Assembly: GCA_016490735.1 (NCBI GenBank)
Contig: JAEMWC010000349.1
Location: 395,001 to 459,000 of the forward strand
Length of the DNA stretch: 64,000 nt
Direction of reading: 5' to 3'
Source of the DNA: Pachyseris speciosa
Taxonomy: Eukaryota > Cnidaria > Anthozoa > Scleractinia > Pachyseridae
Below are positions 40,035 to 53,095 of the stretch, piece by piece. The notes beneath the pieces were generated by a model, which searched no databases, was not told the DNA's origin, and was given only the letters and a program-made list of their open reading frames with translations. The position numbers and the translations under genes are program-made. How positions within the stretch are numbered: position 1 is the first letter of the stretch; each line of letters begins with the position of its first letter.

Positions 40035-40617
40035 TGGCTGAGCCACATTTCACTTAATAACTTAGTTGATGATTCCTGTTCTTAAATTAACCTTGTCTGT
40101 TTGTATTTCTCAGAAATCGCTAATGAATCGCCATCCAAACGGGAATAGGCTGGTGATCCAAAGTAATTAAGGCAATCAGTTCCTAATATATTCCCTCTCT
40201 ACCTTACTGTACTTAATTGATTTCCAGGGGGATTTCGCCGTGCATCGCCGATCGACTGGGGAGTAGTGACGTGATCCTGATTGCAGAAAATGTGTGAAAT
40301 TGTCTCCTCGGACCTTACCATAAAAATAAGGCCACACTGTGTATGTGTTGTACAATAAAAATATGTGTTTCCAGTGTGGTTGGTTCAGTGGCCTATTGGT
40401 TAAGGCATCCGACCGGTAATCTGGAGACCCAGGTTCGATTCCTGGCTGAGCCACATTTTCACTTAATAACTTAAATGATGATTTCTGTTCCCAAATTAAC
40501 CTTGTCTGTTTGTATTTCTCAGAAATCCCTAATAAATCGCCATCAGAACGGGAATAGGCTGGTGATCCTAAGTAATTAAGGCAATCAGTTGCTAATATAT
40601 CCCCTCCCTACCTTACT

Positions 40618-40622
<5 letters not shown>
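40035..40622. repeat. Spacer between opposed satellite blocks: 1.4 copies of a 410 bp tRNA-containing unit
   Basis: 40035-40212 (GGCTGAGCCACATTT to CTTACTGTACT) is repeated at 40444-40622 with about 6% differences. The unit therefore spans about 410 bp, and a tRNA-like sequence ends each one. The first copy begins with only the tRNA 3' end, the remainder having been replaced by (AT)n. No protein gene is present. Confidence 0.85.
40382..40453 (+). tRNA. tRNA-like sequence (Thr-GGU-like), possibly a SINE head
   Basis: 72 nt that fold as a cloverleaf: acceptor GGTTCAG/CTGAGCC (all paired, one G-T wobble), D-stem GCC/GGC with GGTTAA loop, T-stem CCAGG/CCTGG with TTCGATT loop, and box B GGTTCGATTCC perfect. 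The anticodon loop is CCGGTAA: anticodon GGU, but position 33 is C instead of U, and the anticodon stem has one mismatch. TTTT lies 4 bp downstream, a Pol III stop. The position-33 change and the dispersed repeat context argue for a tRNA-derived repeat rather than a decoding tRNA. Confidence 0.6.
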
Positions 40623-40682
<60 letters not shown>

Positions 40683-40712
40683 GTATGTATATATATATAT
40701 ATATATATATAT
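40623..40712. repeat. (AT)n / (GTAT)n at the start of the minus satellite block
   Basis: TA units, then five or so GTAT units, then AT units, running directly into satellite at ATATCTGTGTGAATT, the complement of the point where the plus block ended. Confidence 0.95.
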
Positions 40713-43334
40713 CTGTGTGAATTCGCAAGAACGTACCCACAGATATTTTAAGTCGGTTGACTGAAATGGGTCCCAAACTATCCTTTTTTAAAGCGGACGG
40801 GCCCCGCATTCACTCCACAGCACTGAGAAGGAGCAAATGAGAGAGTGAGAGAGAAGGAGGAGTGGAGGAGAAGAGAAGTAAGCGCTAATCACTCTTTTAG
40901 TCTTTATAATGCCTACTTTGAAGAGAGTTTTTCAACGAGAAAAAACCGCACCAAGAAGCGCCTTTTTCGCGCAAGTACGTTTTATCAAATCCAGAAAGAT
41001 AATTCACTGAAATAGCTCCAGAGAGCTACGGAAGGCCCAAAAAGCCGTTTTCCGCTGCAATATGACTCATTGGACGACGTTGGCACAAAAGCCTGGAAAT
41101 ATCTGTGTAAATTTGCAAGAAAGTACCCAGAGAAATTTGGAGTCGGTTGACCGAAATGGGTCGTAAACGGGCGTTTTTTTGCAGCGGACGGGCGCCGCAT
41201 TCATCTCCACAGCACTGAGAAGGAGGGAATGAGAGAATGAGAGAGAAGGAGGGGTGGAGAAGAAAAGAAAAAAGCGCTAATCACTCTTTTAGTCTTTATA
41301 ATGGCTACTTTGGAGATAGTTTTTCAACGAGAAAAAACCGCACCAAGAAGCGCCTCTTTCGCGCAGGTACGTTTTAACAAATCCAGACAGATAATTCACT
41401 GAAATTGCTCCAGAGGGCTACGGAAGGCCCAAAAAGCCGTTTTTCGCTGCAATATGACTCATTGGACGACGTTGGCACAATAGCCTGGAAATATCTGTTT
41501 GACTTTGCAAGAACGTACCTACAGAAATTTGGAGTCCGTTGACCGGAATGGGTCCCAAACTGGCGTTTTTTGCAGCGGACAAGCCCCGCCATCACTCCAC
41601 AGCACTGAGAAAGAGGGAATGAGAGATTAACAGAGAAGGAGGGGTGGATGAGAAGAGAAAAAAGCGCTAATCATTCTTTTAGTCTGTATAATGGCTACTT
41701 TGGAGATACTTTTTCAACGAGAAAAAACCGCACCAATAAGAGCCCCTTTCGCGCAGGTACGTTTCGTCAAATCCAGACAGATAATTCACTGAAATAGCTC
41801 CAGGGGGCTACGGTAGGCCCAAAAAGCCGTTTGTCGCTTCAATATGACTCATTGGACGACGTTAGCACAATATCATGGAAATATCTATGTTAATTTGCAC
41901 GAACGTACCCTCAGAAATTTGGAGTCCGTTGACTGAAATGGTTAAAAAACTGGCGTTTTTTGCAGCGGAAAGGCCCCGCAATTACTCCACAGCACTGAGA
42001 TAGAGGAATGAGAGAGGGGGAGAAGAAGGGGTGGAGGAGAAGAGAAAAAAGCGCTAATCACTCTCTTAGTCTTTATAATGGCTACTTTAGGGATAGTTTT
42101 CCAACGAGAAAAAACGGCACAAAGAAGCGCCTCTTTTGCGCAGGTACGTTTTATTAAATTCAGACAGATAATTCCCTAAAAGCGCTCCAGAGAGCTGCAG
42201 AAGGTCCAAAAAGCCGTTTTTCGCTGATATATGACTCATTGGACGACGTTGGCACAATAGCCTGGAAATATCTGTGTGAATTTGCAAGAACGTACCCAAT
42301 GAAATTTGGAGTCAGTTGACGGAAATGGGTCCAAGACTGGCGCTTTTTGAAGCGCACAGGCCCCGCAATTACTCCACAGCACTGAGATAGAAGGAATGAG
42401 AGAGAGAGAGAAGGAAGGGTGGAGGAGAAGAGGAAAAAGCCCTAATCACTCTTTTAGTCTTTATAATGGCTACTTTGGAGACAGTTTTTCAACGAGAAAA
42501 AACCGCACCAAGAAGCGCCCCTTTCGCGCAGGTACGTTTTGTCAAATCCAGACAGATAATTCACTAAAATAGCTCCAGGGGGCTACGAAAGGCCCAACAA
42601 GCCGTTTTTCGCTGCAATATGACTCATTGGAAGACGTTGGCAGAATAGCCTGGAAATATCTGTGTGAATTTGCAAGAACGTACCTTCAGAAATTTGGAGT
42701 CAATTGACTTAAATGGTTCCAAAACTGGCGTTTTTTCCAGCGGACAGGCCCCGCATGCACTCCACAGCACTGAGAACAAGGGAATGTGAGAGTGAGAGAG
42801 AAGGAGGGGTGGAGCAGAAGAGAGAAAGGCGCTAATCACTCTTTTAGTTTTTATAATGGCTACTTTGGACATAGTTTTTCAACGACAAAAATCTGCAGCT
42901 AGGAGCGCCTCTCTCGCGCAGGTACGTTTTATCAAATCCAGAAAGATAATTCACTGAAATAGCTGCAGGGAGCAACGAAAGGCCCAAAAAGCCGTTTTTC
43001 GCTGCAATATGACTCATTGGACGACGTTGGCACAATAGCCTGGAAATATCTGTGTGAATTTGCAAGAAGGTACCCACAGAAATTTGCAGTCGGTTGACCA
43101 AAATGAGGCCAAAACTTGCGTTTTTTGCAGCGGACGGGCCCCGCATTAACTCCACAGCACTGACAAGGACGGAATGAGAGAGTGAGAGAGAAGGAGGGGT
43201 GGAGGAGAAGAGAAAAAAGCGCTAATCACTCTTTTAGTCTGTATAATGGCTACTTTGGAGATAGTTTTTCAACGAGAAAAAACCGCACCAAGAAGCGTCT
43301 CTTTCGCGAAGATACGTTTTATGAAATCCAGACA

Positions 43335-46300
43335 GATAATTCACTGAAATAGCTCCAGAGAGCTACGGAAGGCCAAAAAAGCCGTTTTTCGCTGCAATAT
43401 GACTCATTGGACGACGTTGGCACAATAGCCTGGAAATATCTGTGTGAATTTGCAAGAACGTACCCTCAGAAATTTGGATTCGGTTGACCGAAATGGGTCC
43501 AAAACTGGTGTTTTTTGCAGCGGACAGGCCCCGCATTCACTCCAAAGCACTGAGAAGGAGGGAATGAGAGAGTGAGAGAGAAGGAGGGGTGGAGGAGAGG
43601 AGAAAAAGCGCTAATCACTCTTTTAGTCTTTATAATGGCTACTTTGCAGATAGTTTTTCAACGACAAAAAACCGCACCATGAAGCGCATCTTTCGCACAG
43701 GTACGTTTCATCAAATCCAGACAGATAATTTACTGAAATAGCTCCACAGAGCTACGGAAGGCCCAAAAAGCCGTTTTACGCTGCAATATGGCTCATTGGA
43801 CGACGTTGGCACAACAGCCTGGAAAAATGTGTGTGAATTTGCAAGAAGCGGACAGGCCCCGCATGCACTCCACAGCACTGAGAACCAGGGAATGTGAGAG
43901 TGAGAGAGAAGGAGGGGTGGAGCAGAAGAGAGAAAAGCGCTAATCACTCTTTTAGTTTTTATAATGGCTACTTTGGAGATAGATTTTCAACGAGAAAATT
44001 CCGCAGCTAGGAGCGCCTCTTTCGCGCAGGTACGTTTTATCAAATCCAGACAGATAATTCACTGAAATAGCTCCAGAGAGCTAAGGAAGGCTCAGAAAGC
44101 CGTTTTGCGCTGGAATATGACTCATTGGACGACGTTGGCACAATAGCCTGGAAATATCTGTATGAATTTGGAAGAACGTACCCACAGAAATTTGGAGTCG
44201 GGTGACCAAAATGGTTCCAAAACTGGCGTTTTTTGCAGCGGGAGGGAAAGAGAGAGTGAGAGATTAGGAAGGGTGCAGGAGAAGAGAAAAAAGCGCTAAT
44301 CACTCTTTTAGTCATTAAAATGGCTACTTTAGAGATAGTTTTTCAACGAGAAAAGACCGCACAAAGAAGCGCCTCTTTCGCGCATGGTACGTTTTATCAA
44401 ATTTTAGACAGATAATTCTCTGAAATAGCTGCAGGGAGCTACGGAAGGCCCAAAAACCCGTTTTTCGCTGCAATATGACTCATTAAACGACGTTGGCACA
44501 ATAGCTTGAAAAAATCTGTGTGAATATTCTAGAAAGTACCCTCAGAAATTTGTAGTCGGTTGAGCGAAATGGTTCCAAAACTTGCGTTTTTTGCAGCGGA
44601 CAGGCCCGGCAATCACTTTACAGTACTAAGAAAGAGGGAAAAAGAGATTGAGAGAGAAGGAGGGTTGGACGAGAAGAGAAAAAAGCGCTAGTCACTCTTT
44701 TAGTTTTTATAATGGCTACTTTCGAGATAGTTTTTAAAAGAGAAAAAACCGTACCAAGAAGCGCCTCTTTCGCGCAGGTTCGTTTTATCAAATCCACACA
44801 GATAATTCACTGAATTAGCTCCAGAGAGCTAGGGAAGACCCAAAAAGCCGTTTCTCGCTGCAGTATGACTCATTGGACGACGTTGGCGCAATAGCCTTGT
44901 AATGTCTGTGTGAATTTGCAAGAACGTACCCTCAGAAATTTGGAGTTGGTTGACCGAAATGGGTCCAAAACTGCCGTTTTTTGCAGCAAACGGGCCCCGC
45001 ATTAACTTCACAGCACTGAGAAGGAGGGAATGAGAGAGTGAGAGAGAAGGAGGGCTGGAGGAGAGGAGAGAAAAGCGCTAATCACTCTTTTAGTCTTTAT
45101 AATGGCTAGTTTGGATGTAGTTTTGCAACATAACAAAAACCACACCAAGAAGCCCCTCTTTCGCGCAGGTACATTTTATCAAATCCAGACAGATAATTCA
45201 CTGAAATAGCTCCAGAGAGCTACGGAAGGCCAAAAAAGCCGTTTTTCGCTGCAATATGACTCATTGGACGACGTTGGCACAATAGCCTGGAAATATCTGT
45301 GTGAATTTGCAAGAACGTACCCTCAGAAATTTGGATTCGGTTGACCGAAATGGGTCCAAAACTGGTGTTTTTTGCAGCGGACAGGCCCCGCATTCACTCC
45401 AAAGCACTGAGAAGGAGGGAATGAGAGAGTGAGAGAGAAGGAGGGGTGGAGGAGAGGAGAAAAAGCGCTAATCACTCTTTTAGTCTTTATAATGGCTACT
45501 TTGCAGATAGTTTTTCAACGACAAAAAACCGCACCATGAAGCGCATCTTTCGCACAGGTACGTTTCATCAAATCCAGACAGATAATTTACTGAAATAGCT
45601 CCACAGAGCTACGGAAGGCCCAAAAAGCCGTTTTACGCTGCAATATGGCTCATTGGACGACGTTGGCACAACAGCCTGGAAAAATGTGTGTGAATTTGCA
45701 AGAAGCGGACAGGCCCCGCATGCACTCCACAGCACTGAGAACCAGGGAATGTGAGAGTGAGAGAGAACGAGGGGTGGAGCAGAAGAGAGAAAAGCGCTAA
45801 TCACTCTTTTAGTTTTTATAATGGCTACTTTGGAGATAGATTTTCAACGAGAAAATTCCGCAGCTAGGAGCGCCTCTTTCGCGCAGGTACGTTTTATCAA
45901 ATCCAGACAGATAATTCACTGAAATAGCTCCAGAGAGCTAAGGAAGGCTCAGAAAGCCGTTTTGCGCTGGAATATGACTCATTGGACGACGTTGGCACAA
46001 TAGCCTGGAAATATCTGTATGAATTTGGAAGAACGTACCCACAGAAATTTGGAGTCGGGTGACCAAAATGGTTCCAAAACTGGCGTTTTTTGCAGCGGGA
46101 GGGAAAGAGAGAGTGAGAGATTAGGAAGGGTGCAGGAGAAGAGAAAAAAGCGCTAATCACTCTTTTAGTCATTAAAATGGCTACTTTAGAGATAGTTTTT
46201 CAACGAGAAAAGACCGCACAAAGAAGCGCCTCTTTCGCGCATGGTACGTTTTATCAAATTTTAGACAGATAATTCTCTGAAATAGCTGCAGGGAGCTACG

Positions 46301-47480
46301 GAAGGCCCAAAAACCCGTTTTTCGCTGCAATATGACTCATTAAACGACGTTGGCACAATAGCTTGAAAAAATCTGTGTGAATATTCTAGAAAGTACCCTC
46401 AGAAATTTGTAGTCGGTTGAGCGAAATGGTTCCAAAACTTGCGTTTTTTGCAGCGGACAGGCCCGGCAATCACTTTACAGTACTAAGAAAGAGGGAAAAA
46501 GAGATTGAGAGAGAAGGAGGGTTGGACGAGAAGAGAAAAAAGCGCTAGTCACTCTTTTAGTCTTTATAATGGCTACTTTCGAGATAGTTTTTTAAAAAGA
46601 GAAAAAACCGTACCAAGAAGCGCCTCTTTCGCGCAGGTTCGTTTTATCAAATCCACACAGATAATTCACTGAATTAGCTCCAGAGAGCTAGGGAAGGCCC
46701 AAAAAGCCGTTTCTCGCTGCAGTATGACTCATTGGACGACGTTGGCGCAATAGCCTTGTAATGTCTGTGTGAATTTGCAAGAACGTACCCTCAGAAATTT
46801 GGAGTTGGTTGACCGAAATGGGTCCAAAACTGCCGTTTTTTGCAGCAAACGGGCCCCGCATTAACTTCACAGCACTGAGAAGGAGGGAATGAGAGAGTGA
46901 GAGAGAAGGAGGGCTGGAGGAGAGGAGAGAAAAGCGCTAATCACTCTTTTAGTCTTTATAATGGCTAGTTTGGATGTAGTTTTGCAACATAAAAAAAAAC
47001 CACACCAAGAAGCCCCTCTTTCGCGCAGGTACATTTTATCAAATCCAGACAGATAATTCACTGAAATAGCTCCAGAGAGCTACGGAAGGCCAAAAAAGCC
47101 GTTTTCCGCTGCAATATGACTCATTGGACGACGTTGGCACAATAGCCTAGAAATATCTGTGTGAATTTGCAAGAACGTACCCTCAGAAATTTGGATTCGG
47201 TTGACCGAAATGGGTCCAAAACTGGTGTTTTTTGCAGCGGACAGGCCCCGCATTCACTCCAAAGCACTGAGAAGGAGGGAATGAGAGAGTGAAAGAGAAG
47301 GAGGGGTGGAGGAGAGGAGAAAAAGCGCTAATCACTCTTTTAGTCTTTCTAATGGCTACTTTGCAGATAGTTTTTCAACGACAAAAAACCGCACCATGAA
47401 GCGCATCTTTCGCACAGGTACGTTTCATCAAATCCAGACAGATAATTTACTGAAATAGCTCCACAGAGCTACGGAAGGCC
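43335..47480 (-). repeat. Higher-order repeat, unit 1857-1860 bp
   Basis: 43335 to about 45190 is repeated almost exactly at about 45190-47050, and a third partial copy runs to about 47480. The unit holds five monomers, two of them internally deleted (junctions TGCAAGAAGCGGACAGG and GCAGCGGGAGGGAAAGAG), so the unit is shorter than five full monomers. The shared deletions prove block duplication. Confidence 0.9.
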
Positions 47481-50400
47481 CAAAATGCCGTTTCTCGCTG
47501 CATTATGACTCATTGGACGACGTTGGCACAATAGCCTGAAAATATCTGTGTGAATTTGCAAGAACGTACCCACAGAAATTTGGAGTCGATTGACCGAAAT
47601 GAGTCCAAAACTTGCGTTTTTTGCAGCGGACGGGCCCCGCATTCACTCCACAGCACTGAGATGGAGGGAATAAGAGAGTGAGAAAGAGGGAAGGGTGGAG
47701 GAGAAGGGAAAAAAGCGCTAATCACTCTTTTAGTCTGTATAATGGCTACTTTGGAGATAGTTTTTCAACGAGAAAAAACCGCACCAAGAAGCACCTCTTT
47801 CGCGCAGTTACGTTTTATCAAATCCAGACAGATAATTTACTGAAATAGCTCCAGAGAGCTACGGAAGGCCCAAAAAGCCGTTTTTCGCTGCAATATGACT
47901 CATTGGACGACGTTGGCACAATACCCTGGAAATACCTGTTTGAATTTGAAAGAACGTACCCACAGAAAGTTGGAGTCGGTTGACCGAAATGGGTGCCAAA
48001 CTTGCGTTTTTTGCAGCGCAATTGCCCCGCATTCAGTGCACAGCACTAAGAAGGAGGGAATGAGAGGGTGAGAGAGAAGGAGGGGTGGAGAAGAAGAGAA
48101 AAAAGCGCTAATCACTCGTTTAGTCTTTATAATGGCTACTTTGCAGATAGGTTTTTAACGAGAAAAAACCGCACCAAGGAGCGCATCTTACGCGCAGGTA
48201 CGTTTTATCAAATCCAGAGAGATAACTTACTGAAATAGCTGCAGAGAGCTAGGGAAGGCCCAAAAAATCGTTTTTCGCTGCAATATGACTCATTGCACGT
48301 TGTTGGGACAATATCCTCGACATATCTGTGTGAATTTGCAAGAACATACCCACAGAAATTTAGAGTCGATTGACTGAAATAGGTCCAAAACTGGCGTTTT
48401 TTGCAGCAGACGAGCCCCGCATTCACTGCACAGCACTAAGAAGGAGGTAAGGAGACAGTGAGAGAGAAAAAGGGGTGGAGGACAAGAGAGAAAAGCGCTT
48501 ATCACTGTTTTAGTCTTTATCATGGTTACTTTGGAGATAGTGTTTCAACGAGAAAAAACCGCACCAAGAAGCGCCTGTTTTGGGCAGGTACGTTTTATCA
48601 AACCCAGACAGATAATTAACTGAAATAGCTCCACAGAGCTACGGAAGGCCCAAAAAGCCGTTTTTCGCTGCAATATGACTCATTGGACGACGTTGGCACA
48701 ATACCCTGGAAATAGCTGTGTGAATTTGCGAGAACGTACCCACAGAAAATTGGAGTCAGTTGATCAAAATGGGTCCCAAACTGGCCTTTTTTGCAGCGGA
48801 ATTGCCCTGCATTCACTGCACAGCACTAAGAAGGAGGGAATGAGACAGTGAGAGAGAAGGAGGGGTGGAGGAGAAGAGAGAAAAGCGCTAATCACTCTTT
48901 TAGTCTCTATAATGGCTACTTTGCAGATAGTTTTTCAACGAGAAAAAACTGCACCAAGAAGCGCATCTTTCGCGCAGGTACGTTTCATCAAATCCAGAAA
49001 GATAATTCACTGAAATAGCTCCACAGAGCTACGGAAGGCCCAAAGAGCTGTTTCTCGCTGTAATATGACTCATTGCAGGTTGTTGGGACAATACCCAGGA
49101 AATATCTGTGTGAATTTGTAAGAACGTACCTACAGAAATTTTGAGTCGGTTGACTGAAATGGGTCCAAAACTGGCGTTTTTTGCAGCGGACGAGCCCCGC
49201 ATTCACTGCACAGCACTGAGAAAAAGGGAATGAGACAATGAGAGAGAAGGAGGGGTGGAGGAGAAGAGAGAAAAGCGCTAATCACTATTTTAGTCTTTAT
49301 AATGGTTACTTTGGAGATAGTTTTTTAATAAGGAAAAACCGCACCAAAAAAGCGCCTCTTTTGCGCAGGTACGTTTTATCAAATCCAGACATATAATTTA
49401 CTGCAATAGCTCCAGAGAGCTACGGAAGGCCCAAAAAGCCGTTTTTCGCTGCAATATGACTCATTGGACGACGTCGGCACAATACCCTGGAAATACCTGT
49501 GTGAATTTGCAAGAACGTACCCACAGAAATTTGGAGTCGGTTGACCGAAATGGGTGCCAAACTGGCGTTTTTTGCAGCGCAATTGCCCCGCATTCACTGC
49601 ACAGCACTAAGAAGGAGGGAATGAGAGAGTGAGAGAGAGGGAGGGGTGGAGGAGAAGAGAAAAAGCGCGAATCACTCTTTTAGTCTTTATAATGGCTACT
49701 TTGGAGGTAGTTTTGCCAGATGAAAAAACCACACCAAGAAGCGCCTCTTTCGCGCAGGTACGTTTTATCAAATCCAGACAGATAATTCACTGAAATAGCT
49801 CCAGAGAGCAAGGGAAGGCCCAAAAAGCCGTTTTTCGCTGGAATATGACCCATTAGACGACGTTGGCACAATAGCCTTGTAATATGTGTGTTAATTTGCA
49901 AGAACGTACCCACAGAAATTTGCAGTCGGTTGAGCGAATTGTGTCCAAAACTGGCGTTTTTTGAGCGGACAAGGCCCGCAATCACTACACAGCACTGAGA
50001 AAGAGGGAATGAGAGAGTGAGAGAGAAGGAGGGGTGGAGGAGAAGAGAGAAAAGCGCTAATCACTCCTTTAGTCTTTATAATTGCTACTTTGGAGGTAGT
50101 TTTGCAACGAGAAAAAACCAAACCAAGCAGCCCATCTTTCGCGAAAGTACGTTTCATCAAATCCAGACAGATAATTTACTGAAATAGCTCCAGAGAGCTA
50201 CGAAAGGCCCAAAAAGTCGTTTTTTGCTGCAATGACTCATTGGACGACGTTGGCACAATAGCCTGGAAATATCTGTGTGAATTTGCAAGAACGTACCCAC
50301 AGAAATTTGGAGTCGGTTGACCGAAATGGGTGTTAAACTGGCGTTTTTTGCAGCGGAATTGCCCCGCATTCCCTGCACAGCACTAAGAAGGTGGGAATGA

Positions 50401-51104
50401 GAGAGTGAGAGAGAGGGAGGGGTGGAGGAGAAGAGAAAAAAGCGCTAATCACTCTTTTAGTCTTTATAATGGCTACTTTCGAGATAAACTTTCAACAAGA
50501 AAAAACCACACCAAGAAGCGCCTCTTTCGCGCAGGTACGTTTTCTCAAATCCAGACAGATATATCACTCAAATAGCTCCAGACAGCTGCAGAAGGCCCAA
50601 AAAGCCGTTTTTCGATGCAATATGACTCATTGGACGACGTTGGCACAATACCCTGGAAATACCTGTGTGAATTTGCAAGAACGTACCCACAGAAATTTGG
50701 AGTCGGTTGACCGAAATGGGTGCCAACCTGGCGTTTTTTGCAGCGGAATTGCCCCGTATTCCCTGCAAAGCACTAAGAAGGTGGGAATGAGAGAAAGAGA
50801 CAGATGGAGGGGTGGAGGAGAAGAGAAAAAAGCGCTAATCACTCTTTTAATCTGTATAATGGCTACTTTGCAGATAGTTTTTCAAAGAGAAAAAACCGCA
50901 CCAAGAAGCCCATCTTTCGCGAAAGTACGTATCATCAAATCCAGACAGATAATTTACTGAAATACCTCCAGAGAGCAACGGAAGGCCCCAAAAACCGTTT
51001 TTCGCTGCAATGACTCATGGGACGACGTTGGCACAATAGTCTGGAAATATCTGTGTGAATTTGCAAGAATGTACCCACAGAAATTTGGAGTCGATTGACG
51101 GAAA

Positions 51105-53095
51105 TTAATCCAAAACTTGCGTTTTTTGGAGCGGATGGGCCCCGCAGTCACTCCACAGCACTGAGATGGAGGGAATAAGAGAGTGAGAGAGAGGGAGGGG
51201 TGGAGGAGAAGGGAAAAAAGCGCTAATCACTCTTTTAGTCTGTATCATGGCTACTTTGGAGATAGGTTTTCAACGAGAAAAAACCACACCAAGAAGCGCC
51301 TCTTTCGCGTAGGTACGTTTTATTAAATCCAGACAGATAATTCACTGAAATAGCTCCAGAGAGCTAGGGAAGGCCCAAAAAGCCGTTTTTGGCTGCAATA
51401 TGACTCATTAGACGACGTTGGCACAATGGCCTTGTAATATCTGTGTTAATTTGCAAGAACGTACCCACAGATATTTGCAGTCGGTTGACCGAAATGTGTC
51501 CAAAACTGGCGTTTTTTGAGCGGAAAAGCTCTGCAATCACTCCACAGCACTGAGAAGGAGGGAATGAGAGGGTGAGAGAGAAGGAGGGGTGGAGGAGAAG
51601 AGAAAAAAGGCGCTAATCACTCTTTTAGTCTTTATAATGGCTACTTTGGAGGTAGTTTTTCAACGAGAAAAAACCACACAAGAAGCGCCTATTTCGCGCA
51701 GGTACGTTTTATCAAATCCAGAAAGATAATTTACTGAAATAGCTCCAGAGAGCTGCAGAAGGCCCAAAAAACCGTTTCTCGCTGCAATATGACTCATTGG
51801 ATGACGTCGGCGAAATAGCCTTGAAATATCTGTGTGAATTTGCAAGAACGTACCCACAGAAATTTGGAGTCGATTGACGGAAATTAATCCAAAACTTGCG
51901 TTTTTTGGAGCGGATGGGCCCCGCAGTCACTCCACAGCACTGAGATGGAGGGAATAAGAGAATGAGAGAGAGGGAGGGGTGGAGGAGAAGGGAAAAAAGC
52001 GCTAATCACTCTTTTAGTCTGTATCATGGCTACTTTGGAGATAGGTTTTCAACGAGAAAAAACCACACCAAGAAGCGCCTCTTTCGCGTAGGTACGTTTT
52101 ATTAAATCCAGACAGATAATTCACTGAAATAGCTCCAGAGAGCTAGGGAAGGCCCAAAAAGCCGTTTTTGGCTGCAATATGACTCATTAGACGACGTTGG
52201 CACAATGGCCTTGTAATATCTGTGTGAATTTGCAAGAACGTACCCACAGATATTTGCAGTCGGTTGACCGAAATGTGTCCAAAACTGGCGTTTTTTGAGC
52301 GGAAAAGCTCTGCAATCACTCCACAGCACTGAGAAGGAGGGAATGAGAGGGTGAGAGAGAAGGAGGGGTGGAGGAGAAGAGAAAAAAGGCGCTAATCACT
52401 CTTTTAGTCTTTATAATGGCTACTTTGGAGGTAGTTTTTCAACGAGAAAAAACCACACCAAGAAGCGCCTATTTCGCGCAGGTACGTTTTATCAAATCCA
52501 GAAAGATAATTTACTGAAATAGCTCCAGAGAGCTGCAGAAGGCCCAAAAAACCGTTTCTCGCTGCAATATGACTCATTGGATGACGTCGGCGAAATAGCC
52601 CTTAAATATCTGTGTGAATTTGCAAGAACGTACCCACAGAAATTTGGAGTCGATTGACGGAAATTAATCCAAAACTTGCGTTTTTTGGAGCGGATGGGCC
52701 CCGCAGTCACTCCACAGCACTGAGATGGAGGGAATAAGAGAGTGAGAGAGAGGGAGGGGTGGAGGAAAGGGAAAAAAAGCGCTAATCACTCTTTTAGTCT
52801 GTATCATGGCTACTTTGGAGATAGGTTTTCAACGAGAAAAAACCACACCAAGAAGCGCCTCTTTCGCGTAGGTACGTTTTATTAAATCCAGACAGATAAT
52901 TCACTGAAATAGCTCCAGAGAGCTAGGGAAGGCCCAAAAAGCCGTTTTTGGCTGCAATATGACTCATTAGACGACGTTGGCACAATGGCCTTGTAATATC
53001 TGTGTTAATTTGCAAGAACGTACCCACAGATATTTGCAGTCGGTTGACCGAAATGTGTCCAAAACTGGCGTTTTTTGAGCGGACAAGCCCCGCAA
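51105..53095 (-). repeat. Dimeric higher-order repeat, unit 780 bp
   Basis: The variant GGAGCGGATGGGCCCCGCAG appears at about 51126, 51906 and 52686, spacing exactly 780 bp, alternating with a GAGCGGAAAAGCTCTGC-type monomer. About 2.5 copies. Confidence 0.9.

Noticed and set aside
39860..40085. ORFs ending in long Tyr-Ile runs
   Set aside because: These are translations of (TA)n microsatellite fused to satellite. The same applies to 6974-7240 and 40621-40809.
40176..40454. Minus-strand ORF with peptide GIEPGSPDYRSDALTN
   Set aside because: This is the antisense translation of the tRNA-like sequence, a familiar spurious protein hit.
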